A stretch of 38,485 bases of DNA from Thermogladius sp. GTDB taxonomy: Archaea > Thermoproteota > Thermoprotei_A > Sulfolobales > Desulfurococcaceae. The translations under genes and the position numbers were made by a program. The stretch is from positions 1 through 38,485 of the forward strand of contig JAEMPJ010000060.1 of the NCBI GenBank assembly GCA_022759365.1, written 5' to 3'. This document shows, piece by piece, positions 32,677 to 38,485 of this stretch. Positions within the stretch are counted from its first letter, which is position 1. Every line of letters starts with the position of its first letter. Under the pieces are notes generated by a model. It was not told the origin of the DNA, did no database searches, and saw only the letters and a program-made list of their open reading frames with translations.

Positions 32677-32809
32677 GGGCCCGTAGCTCAGCCAGGCAGA
32701 GCGGCGGGCTCCAGATCCAGGCTATGGGTCAAATGACCCTTAATAGGGGGATGAATTGGATCTGGAGGGAGTGACCCGTAGGCCGGGGGTTCAAATCCCC
32801 CCGGGCCCA
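32677..32809 (+). tRNA. tRNA-Trp (anticodon CCA) with a 59-base intron
   Basis: Exons form a full cloverleaf: acceptor GGGCCCG with CGGGCCC, anticodon stem 32704-32708 with 32775-32779, anticodon CCA at 32711-32713, and T stem GGGGG with CCCCC around TTCAAAT. The discriminator is A, with no encoded CCA. The intron spans 32715-32773, after position 37. It fits a strict bulge-helix-bulge: central helix CTCC (32709-32712) with GGAG (32768-32771), 5' bulge AGA cut after 32714, and 3' bulge TGA cut after 32773. The intron also holds a hairpin, GGGTC with GACCC, at 32726-32739. Confidence 0.95.
32715..32773 (+). other. tRNA-Trp intron
   Basis: The 59-base insertion is bounded by bulge-helix-bulge signals. 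Inside, TCCAG (32716-32720) pairs with CTGGA (32762-32766), and an AAAT-capped hairpin occupies 32726-32739. A GGATGAA string at about 32759 region precursors was considered as box C, but no CTGA box D is present, so it does not look like the box C/D guide seen in euryarchaeal tRNA-Trp introns. Confidence 0.85.
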
Positions 32810-32841
32810 TCAGCGAAATCCCTCTCCTACCCGGTAATCTA

Positions 32842-32852
32842 AGTTTAAAACC
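32842..32852 (+). promoter_or_regulatory. TATA box for tRNA-Val
   Basis: The element agtttaaaacc lies 28-38 bases before the mature tRNA-Val 5' end, giving little or no 5' leader. tRNA-Trp and tRNA-Val are therefore probably separate transcripts despite lying 70 bases apart. Confidence 0.55.
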
Positions 32853-32879
32853 GTTTCATAGGGTAGAGTAGTTGGGTGG

Positions 32880-32954
32880 GGGCCCGTCGTCTAGCCTGGT
32901 TAGGACGCCGCCCTGACACGGCGGAGGTCCGGGGTTCAAGTCCCCGCGGGCCCA
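32880..32954 (+). tRNA. tRNA-Val (anticodon GAC)
   Basis: A 75-base cloverleaf: acceptor GGGCCCG with CGGGCCC, anticodon stem CCGCC with GGCGG around CTGACAC (anticodon GAC), and T stem CGGGG with CCCCG around TTCAAGT. The discriminator is A and CCA is not encoded. No intron. It shares the acceptor stem sequence with the neighbouring tRNA-Trp. Confidence 0.96.
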
Positions 32955-33026
32955 TACCATCTTCAAACACCTGGAGGGCAAGGTTGATAACACACGTAAC
33001 GGGATTCAAACTGGCTTGTGGTAGAG

Positions 33027-35021
33027 ATGCCGAGTAGACGGTTGATAATAGCCGCTTTAGCCGTCATCGTGCTTGTCCTCGCAGGCGAGATCCTCATCCA
33101 AACACTTCCACGCGAATCTTTTTCAACAACACCGGTCGTGGGAACCACCACTAGTCCCCAAGTAGCTTCTCTCAGCACCACTACTAACTCCCCGCCCAGC
33201 CTCACCTCCACTACGGCTTCGACAGGGACAACCTCGGAGGCGGCTCCTGGAGTCTACGTGGGGTCGAACAACCTGGGTTTATTATTCAACGCCAGCGACC
33301 CGGCATTCCTATCCGTGGCGGATGGAGGGGTAGTCTTCAGGGTTACAACACCCTCAGGGGTGTTTGCGAAGGTCTACGTAGTCGTAAACCAAACCGTGGT
33401 GGAGATGAAGAAGCAACTTGCTTGGAGTGGCTTCGAAATGTGGTATGCGAGGGTGGCTCCAGTATCTCCGTTAGAGTACTACTTCATGTTCATCTTCAAT
33501 AACGGGAGTTCCACAAGGCTCTATAACACTACTGACCAACCAATCTTCTACTTTGATGGAAGAGACAGATTTCCACAGGTTGAATGGGTCACTGGCTCCG
33601 TGGGATACCAGATCTTCCCTGACAGGTTTTATAATGGAGACCCCTCCAATGACATCCTAGCCAACTCAACGGATGAACTATGGTTGAACGCCTTCTCAAC
33701 CTCTAAGCCAGTATTCTCGAACTGGAGTGACCCAGTGACCCCTTTGAATTGTTGCCACCAGTATTACGGCGGAGACCTCAAAGGCGTGATCTTGAAACTG
33801 GGATACCTTAAAGAGTTGGGAGTAGACGTAATATACTTGAACCCGATATTTCTCTCGGGTAGCGTACACGGCTACGACACCTACGACTACATGGTGGTGG
33901 ACCCGAAGTACGGGACTCAAGAGGATTTGAGAAACCTGATTATGAAAGCCCACGAGCTGGGTATAAGGGTCATCTTCGACTTCGTTCCAGACCATGTGGG
34001 TATAGGGTTCTGGGCTTTCCAGGACGTCTATAAGAACGGGCCCTCCAGCAAGTACTGGAGCTGGTTCACGGTGTACAAATGGCCTTTCAAGCTAGGCGAC
34101 GGCTCTGCATACAGGTGCTGGTGGGGTATAGGTAGCCTGCCTCAATTAAATACAAGCAACCCGGAGGTTAGAGAATACTTGTTCAAGGTGGCTTTATACT
34201 GGATGGACTTCGGGTTCGACGGGATGAGGGTGGACACCCCGACCGACCTCCTGGACGCCAAAGGATTTTTCAGCCAGCTCAGAGTACTCGTTAAAAGCAA
34301 GTACCCCCAGGCTTACCTCGTGGGGGAAATATGGGATCTCGACCCAACCTGGCTGAAAGGCGACTTATTCGACTCCCTAATGAACTATGCTCTGGGTAGA
34401 AACATACTTCTAGCGTTCAGCCAGGGCAAGCTCACGGGCTATCAAGCCGCGGAGGCACTCTCAGTATTCTACTCGTCGATAGGAGTCAACGTGGCTGGTA
34501 TGGGGTTCAACGTTGTGGACAGCCACGACACGTCACGTGTTTTAACAGACCTGGGTGGCGGTAGGCTCGGGGATAAACCAAGCTATGAGTCCATCCAGAG
34601 ATTAAAGCTTCTGACAGTCCTCCAGTTCACTATGCCCGGGATGCCGGTTATATTCCAGGGCGACGAGAGAGGTATGTTGGGTGATAAAAACCACTACGAT
34701 GAGGAGAGGTACCCCGTCCAGTGGGATGAGCTGAATATCGATGTCTACAACCACTACACGGCCTTGTCAACCCTAAAACACTATTTGAAAGCGCTCGGCA
34801 CTAGCATTATACGTGTCTTGTACGCCAGCGATAGTGTAGTAGTGTACTCTAGAGGTTACAACGACGAGGTTGTCGTTATCGCCAACAATGGGATGGCGGA
34901 TCAAGAGGTTGAGTTGCCCGAGGGGACGTGGAGGGTAGTATACCCGGCGAGTAGCAGTATCGTAGTCTCCGGTAGTATATGGGTTAAATCGCTCTCAGCC
35001 ATAATCCTTGTGAGAGATTAG
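33027..35021 (+). CDS. Membrane-anchored GH13 alpha-glucan hydrolase (neopullulanase/alpha-amylase type)
   Basis: Extracellular enzyme expected to cut alpha-glucans at the cell surface. Residues 5-26 form one hydrophobic segment after MPSRR, a signal anchor. A Ser/Thr-rich linker follows to about residue 75, then a beta domain resembling the N domain of neopullulanases, then the GH13 barrel from about 185 (GYQIFPDRF). All four GH13 regions are present: DFVPDH (318-323), GMRVD with nucleophile Asp403, GEIWD with acid/base Glu434, and SHD with Asp501. Several N-x-S/T sites suit an exposed protein. ATG 33027 is chosen; GTG 33018 is in frame. Substrate is not resolved. It is the only carbohydrate gene in the window. 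Confidence 0.88.
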   Translation: MPSRRLIIAALAVIVLVLAGEILIQTLPRESFSTTPVVGTTTSPQVASLSTTTNSPPSLTSTTASTGTTSEAAPGVYVGSNNLGLLFNASDPAFLSVADGGVVFRVTTPSGVFAKVYVVVNQTVVEMKKQLAWSGFEMWYARVAPVSPLEYYFMFIFNNGSSTRLYNTTDQPIFYFDGRDRFPQVEWVTGSVGYQIFPDRFYNGDPSNDILANSTDELWLNAFSTSKPVFSNWSDPVTPLNCCHQYYGGDLKGVILKLGYLKELGVDVIYLNPIFLSGSVHGYDTYDYMVVDPKYGTQEDLRNLIMKAHELGIRVIFDFVPDHVGIGFWAFQDVYKNGPSSKYWSWFTVYKWPFKLGDGSAYRCWWGIGSLPQLNTSNPEVREYLFKVALYWMDFGFDGMRVDTPTDLLDAKGFFSQLRVLVKSKYPQAYLVGEIWDLDPTWLKGDLFDSLMNYALGRNILLAFSQGKLTGYQAAEALSVFYSSIGVNVAGMGFNVVDSHDTSRVLTDLGGGRLGDKPSYESIQRLKLLTVLQFTMPGMPVIFQGDERGMLGDKNHYDEERYPVQWDELNIDVYNHYTALSTLKHYLKALGTSIIRVLYASDSVVVYSRGYNDEVVVIANNGMADQEVELPEGTWRVVYPASSSIVVSGSIWVKSLSAIILVRD

Positions 35022-35043
35022 AAAAAATGGAAATAAACCCTAA

Positions 35044-35055
35044 CATATATAAATC
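35044..35055 (+). promoter_or_regulatory. TATA box for the KH-domain gene
   Basis: The element catatataaatc lies about 54-65 bases before GTG 35109. Initiation near 35078 would give a leader of about 30 bases containing GGTGA at about 35096-35100, placed before the GTG. Confidence 0.5.
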
Positions 35056-35108
35056 AACTAACCAATTTCTCAACAAATGACCGAGCAATACTGCTGGTGA
35101 GATAGCGA

Positions 35109-35606
35109 GTGAAGTATCCTCTAGACAGGATATGTGTTAAAAGCGGCGTGCTATGCCCAAACTGCCAGCGTAAAGTGGACTCAGGTGAGGTGAGCAGAGA
35201 GGAGATACCCATTATGAAAGCCTTAATGGAGTTGGAGGAGGAGATCAAAGAGCTGAGGAAAGGCAACTATGTGAAGTCATTCGATTTCGGAGATGAGGTG
35301 ATTGTGATACTTAGAGGAGAATGGGAGGAGTCGGAGATCGATAAAATATCCAAAGAGCTCTCGGCTAAGCTGGGCAAAAACGTTAAAATCCTACTAGAAG
35401 GTGAGGGCGTCAAGAAGTTGATGGAGCAACTACTATACCCTGCTTCAATCCTAGGCATCAATACCCTGTGGCTACCTGACGGTAGCGAGCAGATGGTTAT
35501 AAGATTGTCGAAGAGAGATAGGAAGTATCTGAGGGGGAAGGAGGAGAAGTATAAGAAGTTTATATCCGCGATCGTTGGAAAGAACATCGAGATCACTTTC
35601 GAGTAA
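35109..35606 (+). CDS. KH-domain protein with N-terminal cysteine motif (NusA-like)
   Basis: A 165-residue soluble protein. The N terminus has ICVKSGVLCPNCQRKVDSGEV, three cysteines that could bind a metal, followed by a coiled acidic helix (MELEEEIKELRKG). The rest alternates strands and helices in a KH-like order: VIVILRGEWEESEIDKIS, VKILLEGEGVKKLMEQLL, and a final helix-strand KKFISAIVGKNIEITFE. I recall archaeal proteins of this pattern annotated as predicted NusA-like or KH-domain transcription factors; that assignment is tentative. GTG 35109 is set by GGTGA upstream. It converges on truD across a 94-base gap in which I see no gene. Confidence 0.65.
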   Translation: MKYPLDRICVKSGVLCPNCQRKVDSGEVSREEIPIMKALMELEEEIKELRKGNYVKSFDFGDEVIVILRGEWEESEIDKISKELSAKLGKNVKILLEGEGVKKLMEQLLYPASILGINTLWLPDGSEQMVIRLSKRDRKYLRGKEEKYKKFISAIVGKNIEITFE

Positions 35607-35700
35607 AACGATCTCAACCAGGAGACATTCGATCCATCCTCGTGTTCAAGCGCCGATAGCTAGTTTGCTCAATCTCCCGTTTCACCCTATTCTTAAGGTC

Positions 35701-36777
35701 TCAGACCAGTCTGAAGTTCTCCTTAAAAAGCTCTCTGAGGACAAGAGAGGCGTAGCCTCCCCTTGGTAGAGTGAATTCTATTTCTATCCAACCGTTGCTT
35801 CTTCTTACCCCGGGCTCCGAGGGTTTCAGAACGCTACTCCTCTCCCAGCATTTAAAGAGGCTCCACCTTCTAACTATGATGCCTTCTTCTCTAAGAATCT
35901 CCTGGTAAGGCGCCCTATCGCATCCCGGTAAAGGGAGTTTCTCCTCGGGGAGCACACCCCCCTCCTTATCCAGTATCTTGGTTAACAGCCTGTTGAATAA
36001 GTAGGATGAGTAGGCGTCGACGTAAAGGTTCCCGAGAGTGCGGTTTAGCAATAGCCCGCAGTCCTCAACAGGGTTCATGGAGTGGCATTTTTTCTCATAG
36101 GACATAATCTCGTTGAAGGCGAACCTCATCCTCCCCATTACACTCTCAGCTGATTCAAGGGTAGAGGCATCTCTCAGCAACACGGATGCGAACCAGGAGG
36201 AGTCTGCTTCCAGGACGGCCTTGCCCAATAGATGCGTGATAGGCCTTGTAACCCCGAACCTCTGGTACCCATAGTAGTTTGGTAGTCCGTGCTCAACGAT
36301 TTCCCTTAGCAGTTCCTTGGCCAGCCAGTAGTCGTTATCGCTCGAGGCCTCGAATCTTATCTTGAAGGAGTTGCCTTTCAACGCCGACTTACCAGGCTTA
36401 CACCTAGAGTAGCCAATTACACGTGCTTTAACACTGTTGGCTTCCACATCAATTCCTCCACTCAGTAGATGTTTCTTAACGAAAACATACTGGATGCTTC
36501 TCGAATTCTTGTCTTTTAGGCCAAGTACTTTGAAGTTAGACGTAGGGATACCAGCTTTCCTAGCTAACAGTTTCAACGCCTCAAACGTGTCGACACCCTT
36601 CTTCTCTAACTCTATGACAGCGTAGTCTCCTTCGTCACTCAGCGCGCTTCTATCCAAGACCTCCCGGACGAGAAACGTCTCAGGGGTCTGGGTATACTCC
36701 GACTTAATGTTCTTCTCGGTTAAAACATACGCTATGTCGATGATGTAGTCGAGGACGTTGACGAACTTCTTTATCAA
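35701..36777 (-). CDS. truD: tRNA pseudouridine synthase D (TruD/Pus7)
   Basis: Makes pseudouridine in tRNA (position 13 in bacterial tRNA, also other sites in Archaea). The 358 residues contain the catalytic motif GLKDKNSRS (Asp89), FEASSDNDY, the conserved NYYGYQRFGVTRPITHLLGKAVL, and the C-terminal EFTLPRGGYASLVLRELFK. The TTG start at 36777 overlaps the pth2 TGA in a TTGA junction, so the two genes are translated together. The stop converges on the KH-domain gene. Confidence 0.92.
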   Translation of the reverse strand: MIKKFVNVLDYIIDIAYVLTEKNIKSEYTQTPETFLVREVLDRSALSDEGDYAVIELEKKGVDTFEALKLLARKAGIPTSNFKVLGLKDKNSRSIQYVFVKKHLLSGGIDVEANSVKARVIGYSRCKPGKSALKGNSFKIRFEASSDNDYWLAKELLREIVEHGLPNYYGYQRFGVTRPITHLLGKAVLEADSSWFASVLLRDASTLESAESVMGRMRFAFNEIMSYEKKCHSMNPVEDCGLLLNRTLGNLYVDAYSSYLFNRLLTKILDKEGGVLPEEKLPLPGCDRAPYQEILREEGIIVRRWSLFKCWERSSVLKPSEPGVRRSNGWIEIEFTLPRGGYASLVLRELFKENFRLV

Positions 36778-37127
36778 AGAAGCTTTAACCTCCCAGTCAA
36801 CTCGTCGACCAGCTCGCTTGGGCAGGGGCCTATGGCGATCGCTGTGAGAGTTCCAGGGGGGATCTCGGTTAAACCCGCGTCTCTAACTATAGCTACAGGT
36901 AGCCCCTTTCCTTTCGCTTTCTCGTACAGCTCTAGTAGCTCTCTCTCACCACTGACTTTAACCACGATCTTCTTCTGTCCGCTCTCCCACCATTTTTCAA
37001 ACCAGTCCCTGAAATTCCTAAACGCCTCGAAGGCGGCGAGAACTGAGGCGTGGGCTACCTGGACAGCTATCTTCCCCTTGCTTATTTCAAGGTCGCTTCT
37101 AACGACGATGACCTGCTTGTACTCGAT
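36774..37127 (-). CDS. pth2: Peptidyl-tRNA hydrolase Pth2, apparently starting at AUC
   Basis: Releases tRNA from peptidyl-tRNA that has dropped off the ribosome. The frame encodes the full family pattern: YKQVIVVRSDLEISKGKIAVQVAHASVLA, then WWESGQKKIVVKVSGERELLEL, LPVAIVRDAGLTEIPPGTLTAIAIGP and the closing ELTGRLKLL. The first in-frame GTG (36965) would delete about 54 residues including the catalytic KGK and AHA region. Upstream, the frame reads stop TAG, GTT, TCT, ATC, GAG, TAC, AAG with no ATG, GTG or TTG. ATC at 37125-37127 lies eight bases after GAGGT and gives exactly the usual N terminus and 117 residues. A sequencing error is the alternative. Confidence 0.88.
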   Translation of the reverse strand: MEYKQVIVVRSDLEISKGKIAVQVAHASVLAAFEAFRNFRDWFEKWWESGQKKIVVKVSGERELLELYEKAKGKGLPVAIVRDAGLTEIPPGTLTAIAIGPCPSELVDELTGRLKLL

Positions 37128-37135
37128 AGAAACCT

Positions 37136-37140
37136 ACCTC
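37136..37140 (-). promoter_or_regulatory. Ribosome binding site that points to the pth2 ATC start
   Basis: On the minus strand GAGGT, within GAGGTAGG, lies eight bases before ATC 37127. No ATG, GTG or TTG lies at that spacing in the pth2 frame. This site decides the start assignment. Confidence 0.5.
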
Positions 37141-37157
37141 TCTCCTCGGGGGACAAC

Positions 37158-37180
37158 TATATTTTTAAACCGCTTATATC
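37158..37180. promoter_or_regulatory. Divergent promoters for pth2-truD and the Zn-ribbon gene
   Basis: On the minus strand ggtttaaaaatatag (37158-37172) predicts initiation near 37140 and a leader of about 13 bases for pth2. On the plus strand gcttatatc (37172-37180) lies 28-36 bases before ATG 37208, predicting a leaderless Zn-ribbon mRNA. Confidence 0.5.
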
Positions 37181-37207
37181 TTCATTAAGAGATTAACGGG
37201 ATTGAGT

Positions 37208-37426
37208 ATGGCTTCGAAATACATGCTTTCAACTCTAAACATATCGATCTCAGAGGCCGCGACCCCGCCGATATGCAGTAGTTGCCACAGGCTGATGGAG
37301 CCCGGTGAACACGGTGTCGAATTCCTGTGCCCTAACTGCGGTAAGGCTGTTATAAGGAGGTGCAAGCGTTGCAGGCAACTAGGCGTACCATATGTGTGCC
37401 CTAACTGCGGCTTCAGGGGCCCGTAG
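37208..37426 (+). CDS. Zn-ribbon RNA-binding protein (DUF1610-like)
   Basis: A 72-residue protein with four cysteine pairs: CSSC, CPNCG, CKRC and CPNCG. This spacing matches the small archaeal zinc-ribbon family annotated as DUF1610 or as a Zn-ribbon RNA-binding protein involved in translation. ATG 37208 is chosen over TTG 37202. It precedes aEF-1-beta by nine bases, the usual archaeal pairing, and both are probably on one mRNA. The RNA-binding role is from family annotation, not from this sequence. Confidence 0.85.
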   Translation: MASKYMLSTLNISISEAATPPICSSCHRLMEPGEHGVEFLCPNCGKAVIRRCKRCRQLGVPYVCPNCGFRGP

Positions 37427-37435
37427 GTGGGTGTT

Positions 37436-37708
37436 ATGGCGAGAGTCCTTGTAATCCTGAAAGTCCTACCCGAGGACGTCGAGATCAAGCCCGAGGAGCT
37501 GGAGGAGAGGATAAGGAAGGCACTACCAGAGGGGTATGAGGTTAAAGGCTATGATATCGAGCCAATAGCCTTCGGGCTCAACGCTCTCAGGCTGTACATA
37601 TTCATGCCCGAGCAGACGGAGGGCGGTACGGAAAAATTGGAAGAAACGATTGCCAGCGTGCCAGGTGTAAGCCAGGTCGAAGTCGAGGTAGTTCACAGGA
37701 TTAGCTAG
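37436..37708 (+). CDS. ef1b: Translation elongation factor aEF-1 beta
   Basis: Nucleotide exchange factor for aEF1A. The 90 residues are the compact archaeal form: ARVLVILKVLPEDVEIKPEEL, YEVKGYDIEPIAFGLNALRLYIFMPEQ and the C-terminal VPGVSQVEVEVVHRIS. ATG 37436 has GGTGGG upstream; GTG 37427 is in frame three codons earlier. Its substrate EF-1A is encoded at 10288. Confidence 0.94.
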   Translation: MARVLVILKVLPEDVEIKPEELEERIRKALPEGYEVKGYDIEPIAFGLNALRLYIFMPEQTEGGTEKLEETIASVPGVSQVEVEVVHRIS

Positions 37709-37761
37709 GCCGCACGTTTTGAAATTTTCCTGCTGTAGACCCCCTTATTCTACGTGGAGTA

Positions 37762-37773
37762 CCTATTAAAGAC
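37762..37773 (+). promoter_or_regulatory. TATA box for the Cdc48-type gene
   Basis: The element cctattaaagac lies about 48-59 bases before ATG 37821, predicting a leader of about 25 bases. Confidence 0.4.
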
Positions 37774-37820
37774 CTTGTAGAGATATTGTTCTACAGTTTG
37801 GGAGAGCGGTGTCGGGAGAG

Positions 37821-38485
37821 ATGTCCAGCGAGAAGACTAAAGTAACTCTTAGAGTCCTCGAGGCTGAGCCCAAAGAGGTTGGCAAGGGGATCGGCAGGAT
37901 AGACCCTGAGGTAATGGAGAGGACTGGGCTGGTCAACGGGGATATAGTGTTCATCGAGGGTAAGAGGAGAACTGTTGTAAGGGTCATGGAGGGTAGGCCG
38001 CAGGACAGGGGTCTAGGGGTTATCAGAATAGACAGCACTACCAGGCAGAACGCTGGAGTCAAAGTAGGGGATATTGTGATAGTTGAGAAGACAGAGGCTG
38101 CCAACGCTATAGCAGTGAAGCTTGCCCCGAGCAAGTACTACGCTCCCTCAGACTCCCAGCTGGCAGACTTCGTTAAAAACAAATTATTGAATAGGCCGGT
38201 CATGGAAGAAGACCTCGTAGTCGTGCCCGTACTAGGGCAGACGTTGCCATTTAAAGTAATTTACACCAAGCCTAAAGGGCCCGTGGTGATCACTAAGGAG
38301 ACTGTTATAACAATATCGGAGAAACCGATGGAGACCTACAGGTTGCCGAGGGTTACCTACGAGGATATCGGCGGGATGAAAAACATTATACAGAGGGTGA
38401 GAGAGCTAATAGAGCTCCCATTGAAGCACCCAGAGTTGTTCAGGAAGCTGGGGATCGAACCCCCTAAGGGTATCCTGCTCTACGG
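37821..38485 (+). CDS. Cdc48/VCP-type AAA ATPase, 5' part only (runs off window)
   Basis: The first 221 codons of a Cdc48/VAT-like unfoldase that feeds proteins to the proteasome or disassembles complexes. The N-terminal double-psi barrel (LRVLEAEPKEVGKGIGRIDPEVMERTGLVNGDIV, then VGDIVIVEK) and the following Cdc48 domain 2 are complete. The D1 AAA domain begins at VTYEDIGGMKNIIQRVRELIELPLKHPELF, and the window ends inside the Walker A lead-in PPKGILLYG. ATG 37821 has GGGAGAG directly upstream; GTG 37809 is an in-frame alternative. D2 would lie outside the window. Confidence 0.93.
   Translation, partial: MSSEKTKVTLRVLEAEPKEVGKGIGRIDPEVMERTGLVNGDIVFIEGKRRTVVRVMEGRPQDRGLGVIRIDSTTRQNAGVKVGDIVIVEKTEAANAIAVKLAPSKYYAPSDSQLADFVKNKLLNRPVMEEDLVVVPVLGQTLPFKVIYTKPKGPVVITKETVITISEKPMETYRLPRVTYEDIGGMKNIIQRVRELIELPLKHPELFRKLGIEPPKGILLY

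Noticed and set aside
32715-32773. Box C/D guide RNA within the tRNA-Trp intron
   Set aside because: A GGATGAA string resembles box C, but there is no box D (CTGA) at either expected position.
32671-32960. Repeated GGGCCC blocks as integration att repeats
   Set aside because: They are the shared acceptor stems of tRNA-Trp and tRNA-Val and are explained by tRNA structure.
35607-35700. Possible gene in the gap between the KH-domain gene and truD
   Set aside because: The 94 bases between convergent stops hold no start codon with a ribosome binding site and no clear hairpin; probably just the shared 3' region.
36774-36965. Short Pth2 ORF starting at GTG 36965
   Set aside because: The frame continues upstream with clear Pth2 sequence to 37127, so the 63-residue version is a truncation caused by the missing standard start codon.
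1-38485. Inteins, insertion sequences or CRISPR arrays
   Set aside because: rpoA1, rpoA2, rpoB, infB and kae1, which can host inteins in some Archaea, are all full length and uninterrupted; no transposase, terminal repeats or spaced direct repeats were seen.

Overview
The window looks like chromosomal core DNA from a hyperthermophilic crenarchaeon, most likely of the Desulfurococcales. The basis is an unsplit rpoB, rpoA in the A'/A'' form, the crenarchaeal order rpoH-rpoB-rpoA1-rpoA2-rpl30e-nusA-rps12-rps7-tuf-rps10, many archaeal or eukaryote-type ribosomal proteins (L30e, L7Ae, L18e, L24e, S6e, S24e, S27ae, S28e), TATA/BRE promoters with short or absent leaders, frequent GTG and TTG starts, tRNAs without an encoded CCA, and a tRNA-Trp split by a bulge-helix-bulge intron. 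The genus call is an inference; no rRNA gene is present.

Layout. 1-8.4 kb: RNA polymerase operon with L30e and a NusA-like KH protein. 8.4-12.0 kb: S12, S7, EF-1A and S10, interrupted by a bifunctional-nuclease-family gene on the opposite strand. 12.0-12.3 kb: an 18-codon Lys/Glu-rich ORF with its own promoter and ribosome binding site, and tRNA-Ser(GGA), both on the minus strand. 12.4-16.8 kb: S13-S4-S11-RpoD-L18e-L13-S9-RpoN-S2. 16.8-21.0 kb: MEMO-family protein, type 2 isopentenyl-diphosphate isomerase, a small DUF2118-like protein and glutamyl-tRNA synthetase. 21.0-22.6 kb: a possibly structured intergenic RNA, L7Ae, an inverted S28e, L24e and nucleoside diphosphate kinase. 22.6-28.8 kb: aIF5B divergent from S6e, then aIF2-gamma, a PIN protein, RpoE1, Spt4, dephospho-CoA kinase, S24e and S27ae. 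28.7-31.6 kb: the KEOPS subunits Kae1 and Bud32, an XTP/dITP pyrophosphatase and S15.

31.7-35.0 kb is the least housekeeping-like part: an unrecognised two-domain protein, tRNA-Trp (with intron), tRNA-Val(GAC) and a membrane-anchored GH13 glucan hydrolase. 35.0-38.5 kb returns to core functions: a KH-domain protein, TruD/Pus7, Pth2, a Zn-ribbon protein, aEF-1-beta and the start of a Cdc48-type AAA ATPase that runs off the window.

Almost every gene serves transcription, translation or tRNA modification, in tightly packed operons with GTGA/ATGA/TTGA stop-start overlaps. I found no mobile element, CRISPR array or intein. The points most worth a second look are the apparent AUC start codon of pth2, the 18-codon microgene, and the self-complementary gap between gltX and rpl7ae.
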